DNA of 64,000 nucleotides from CANLBN01 sp050633525 (GTDB lineage Bacteria; Pseudomonadota; Gammaproteobacteria; Pseudomonadales; Cellvibrionaceae): contig JBOEGR010000020.1 of assembly GCA_050633525.1 (NCBI GenBank), positions 1-64,000 on the forward strand, read 5' to 3'. Below the pieces are notes generated by a model. It was not told the DNA's origin and ran no database searches. It was given only the letters and a program-made list of their open reading frames with translations. A program made the translations under genes and the position numbers. This document shows positions 61,748-64,000 of the stretch, piece after piece (the stretch's first letter is position 1; the number at the start of each line of letters is the position of its first letter).

Positions 61748-64000
61748 ATGACTAACTCAACAGCTCAGCCCTTGGTACTGGTTGATGGCTCTTCTTATTT
61801 ATATCGTGCTTTTCACGCCATGTTCAAAGCCGACTTGCGCAACTCCAAAGGCGAGCCGACCGGAGCGATTAGGACAGTAACAAGTATGCTGCGCCGCCTC
61901 CAAAAAGATTACCAAGGTAGCGTGATAGCGGTCATTTTTGATGCTAAAGGTAAAACGTTTCGGGATGACATCTATTCTGACTACAAAGCCAATCGTCCCC
62001 CTATGCCAGATGATCTACGATCACAGGTTGAACCAATACACCAGATTATACGAGCGATGGGTTTGCCCTTAATCGTGATTGAGGGAGTTGAGGCCGACGA
62101 TGTTATTGGCACTTTTGCTCATCAAGCGACTGAGCAAGGCTTGGATGTGGTCGTATCGACAGGTGATAAAGATATGGCGCAGTTAGTGAATCAACATGTC
62201 ACCTTAGTTAACACAATGACAGAAACCGTATTGGATGTTGAGGGGGTAAAAGAAAAATTTGGTATTCCTCCTGAGCTCATTATCGATTTATTGGCCTTGT
62301 TAGGTGATAAAGTCGATAACATCCCTGGTGTACCAGGTGTTGGTGAGAAAACAGCCTTGGCTCTATTGCAAAATGTAGGCAGCATTGATGCTATTTATCA
62401 AAACTTGGAATCTATCCGTGAGTTAGATTTTCGGGGCGCAAAGAAAATGCCTGAAAAACTGTCCGAACACGAAGAGCTGGCGCGCCTCTCTTATTTGCTT
62501 GCCACGATTAAAACGGATGTCGCTCTGGATACCCCTATCAATGAATTACAGCAGGGCGACGTTGATAAAGAAGCCCTTGAAAAACTTTATGGGGAGTACG
62601 AATTTAAAACATGGGTAGAAGAGTTAAAAAGGGAAGAGTTAACATCGGGCACTAATGAAGGTGTAGAGAGTGCTAAGAGTAGTGTATCTGCTGATTATGA
62701 AACCATACTGACACAAGAGCAGTTGGACCTATGGATAGAAGCCTTAAAAGCCGCAGAACTATTTGCTTTTGATACAGAGACCACCAGCCTTGATTATATG
62801 CAGGCCAATATTGTTGGAGTCTCTTTTGCTATTGAAGACAAAGTATCAAATACCATTAAAGCCGCCTATGTTCCCTGCGCTCATGATTACCTCGATGCGC
62901 CAGAGCAGCTCCCACTAGACCAAGTCTTAAAGCAACTTAAGCCGATACTAGAAGGTGAAAACTACCCTAAAGTGGGTCAAAATCTTAAATATGATCGAAG
63001 TGTCTTATTAAATTACGATATCGAACTGCGCGGTATTGCCTTTGATACCATGCTGGAGTCCTATGTTCTCAACGCAACAGCAAGCCGTCATGATATGGAC
63101 AGTTTGGCTCGGTTTTACTTAGATAAAGAAACCATACATTTTGAAGATATTGCAGGTAAAGGCGCAAAACAACTGACGTTTAATCAGATTGCCTTAGAGG
63201 AAGCGGCACCCTACGCGGCAGAAGATGCAGATATTACGCTTCAGCTGCATCAAACACTTTCGCCTCAGTTGGAGAAAGTGCCTGAACTAAATACAGTCTT
63301 AGACGATATCGAGATGCCCTTAGTGTCAATATTATCGGATATCGAGCGTAACGGCGCCTTGGTGGATGCCAAATTGCTGGGCGAGCACAGCATTGAACTA
63401 GGTGAGCGCTTAAATGGGCTCCAGCAACAAGCCTTTGATTTAGCCGGAGAAGAATTTAACCTCAGCTCGCCTAAACAGCTAGGTGCTATCTTATTTGAAA
63501 AGCTAGAATTGCCCGTTATTAAGAAAACACCCAAAGGAGCGCCCTCAACAGCAGAGGAAGTACTGCAAGAACTGGCTTTAGACTACCCCTTACCAAAGAT
63601 ACTAATAGAACACAGAGGCTTATCGAAGCTTAAGTCGACTTATACCGATAAATTACCGCAAATGATTAACCCAACAACGGGTCGTATTCATACCTCTTAT
63701 CATCAAGCGGTGACGGCGACAGGGCGCTTATCCTCATCAGACCCCAACCTACAAAATATCCCTATTCGCAATGCTGAAGGCCGCCGTATTCGCCAAGCCT
63801 TTATTGCGCCTGAAGGTTATACCATTGTCGCGGCAGATTATTCCCAAATTGAATTGCGCATTATGGCCCATTTATCAAATGACGCAGGCCTAATGGATGC
63901 CTTTAATCAAAACTTAGATGTTCACCGTGCAACCGCCTCAGAGGTATTTGATACTGAGCTAGATAACGTCACAGATGAGCAGCGTCGTAGCGCCAAGGCC
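61748..64000 (+). CDS. polA: DNA polymerase I (cut by the window end)
   Basis: PolA fills gaps and removes RNA primers. The visible 751 codons (about 920 are usual) cover the 5' nuclease domain (LVLVDGSSYLYRAFHA, EGVEADDVIGTFA, GDKVDNIPGVPGVGEKTA), the 3'-5' exonuclease with intact DTET in FAFDTETTSLDY and YAAEDADITLQLH, and the start of the polymerase domain, with TATGRLSSSDPNLQNIPIR and motif A VAADYSQIELRIMAHLS. It is read on the plus strand and runs past the window edge. The proofreading residues are kept, as in E. coli. Confidence 0.97.
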   Translation, partial: MTNSTAQPLVLVDGSSYLYRAFHAMFKADLRNSKGEPTGAIRTVTSMLRRLQKDYQGSVIAVIFDAKGKTFRDDIYSDYKANRPPMPDDLRSQVEPIHQIIRAMGLPLIVIEGVEADDVIGTFAHQATEQGLDVVVSTGDKDMAQLVNQHVTLVNTMTETVLDVEGVKEKFGIPPELIIDLLALLGDKVDNIPGVPGVGEKTALALLQNVGSIDAIYQNLESIRELDFRGAKKMPEKLSEHEELARLSYLLATIKTDVALDTPINELQQGDVDKEALEKLYGEYEFKTWVEELKREELTSGTNEGVESAKSSVSADYETILTQEQLDLWIEALKAAELFAFDTETTSLDYMQANIVGVSFAIEDKVSNTIKAAYVPCAHDYLDAPEQLPLDQVLKQLKPILEGENYPKVGQNLKYDRSVLLNYDIELRGIAFDTMLESYVLNATASRHDMDSLARFYLDKETIHFEDIAGKGAKQLTFNQIALEEAAPYAAEDADITLQLHQTLSPQLEKVPELNTVLDDIEMPLVSILSDIERNGALVDAKLLGEHSIELGERLNGLQQQAFDLAGEEFNLSSPKQLGAILFEKLELPVIKKTPKGAPSTAEEVLQELALDYPLPKILIEHRGLSKLKSTYTDKLPQMINPTTGRIHTSYHQAVTATGRLSSSDPNLQNIPIRNAEGRRIRQAFIAPEGYTIVAADYSQIELRIMAHLSNDAGLMDAFNQNLDVHRATASEVFDTELDNVTDEQRRSAKA

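Noticed and set aside
1..64000. tRNA, rRNA, prophage, integrase, toxin-antitoxin or known defence genes
   Set aside because: I looked for conserved tRNA arms, transposase or integrase motifs and typical defence domains and found none that can be supported.

Overview
The window is the replication-origin region of a gammaproteobacterial chromosome. The gene order rpmH-rnpA-yidD-yidC (minus strand), then oriC, then dnaA-dnaN-recF-gyrB (plus strand) fixes this. The order aroE-hemF-tsaC-dprA-tsaP / def-fmt-rsmB-trkA and the glyQ-glyS-gmhB-plsC block are what I recall from the Pseudomonas origin region. The moderately AT-rich bases, caa3-type cox operon and giant calcium-binding protease suggest a marine Cellvibrionales-like relative; the species cannot be named from sequence alone.

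Layout: 1-2583, ribosomal protein L34, RNase P protein and membrane insertion, interrupted by one 143-N gap and several two-N joins that break reading frames. 2584-3430, oriC with two consensus DnaA boxes, an AT-rich 13-mer and an array of 15-bp direct repeats. 3431-10007, dnaA, dnaN, recF (carrying two parS-like sites inside its coding sequence) and gyrB. 10258-31131, a response regulator with TPR-like repeats, heme/shikimate/tRNA-modification genes, DNA uptake (dprA), pilus secretin partner (tsaP), protein N-terminal formyl processing, rRNA methylation, potassium uptake, lipid A acylation, a flippase, glycyl-tRNA synthetase, a degenerate GmhB and a PlsC-type acyltransferase. 31153-46384, an accessory-like stretch with small unknown proteins, a single-domain asparaginase, a 2659-residue subtilisin-like protease, an SMR transporter, gamma carbonic anhydrase and oligopeptidase A. 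47655-56558, a complete caa3-type cytochrome c oxidase operon with CtaG, SURF1, heme A and heme O synthases and two SCO-related proteins that have lost canonical features. 57591-60868, the zinc uptake system znuBC-zur / znuA with a palindromic Zur box. The window ends inside polA.

Most genes are housekeeping. The points most worth a second look are a GmhB-like protein that lost its catalytic aspartate and lysine but kept its zinc loop; a remnant SCO protein without its copper-binding cysteines; two paralogues of a small unrecognised protein family 30 kb apart; two parS sites in recF; a 15-bp repeat array before dnaA; a 20-bp perfect palindrome at the start of a TIGR03643-type gene; a 21-bp inverted repeat inside the cox operon; a 672-bp in-frame module repeat in the giant protease; and a hairpin plus strongly translated-looking micro-ORF before polA. 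I saw no tRNA, rRNA, CRISPR array, intact insertion sequence or prophage.
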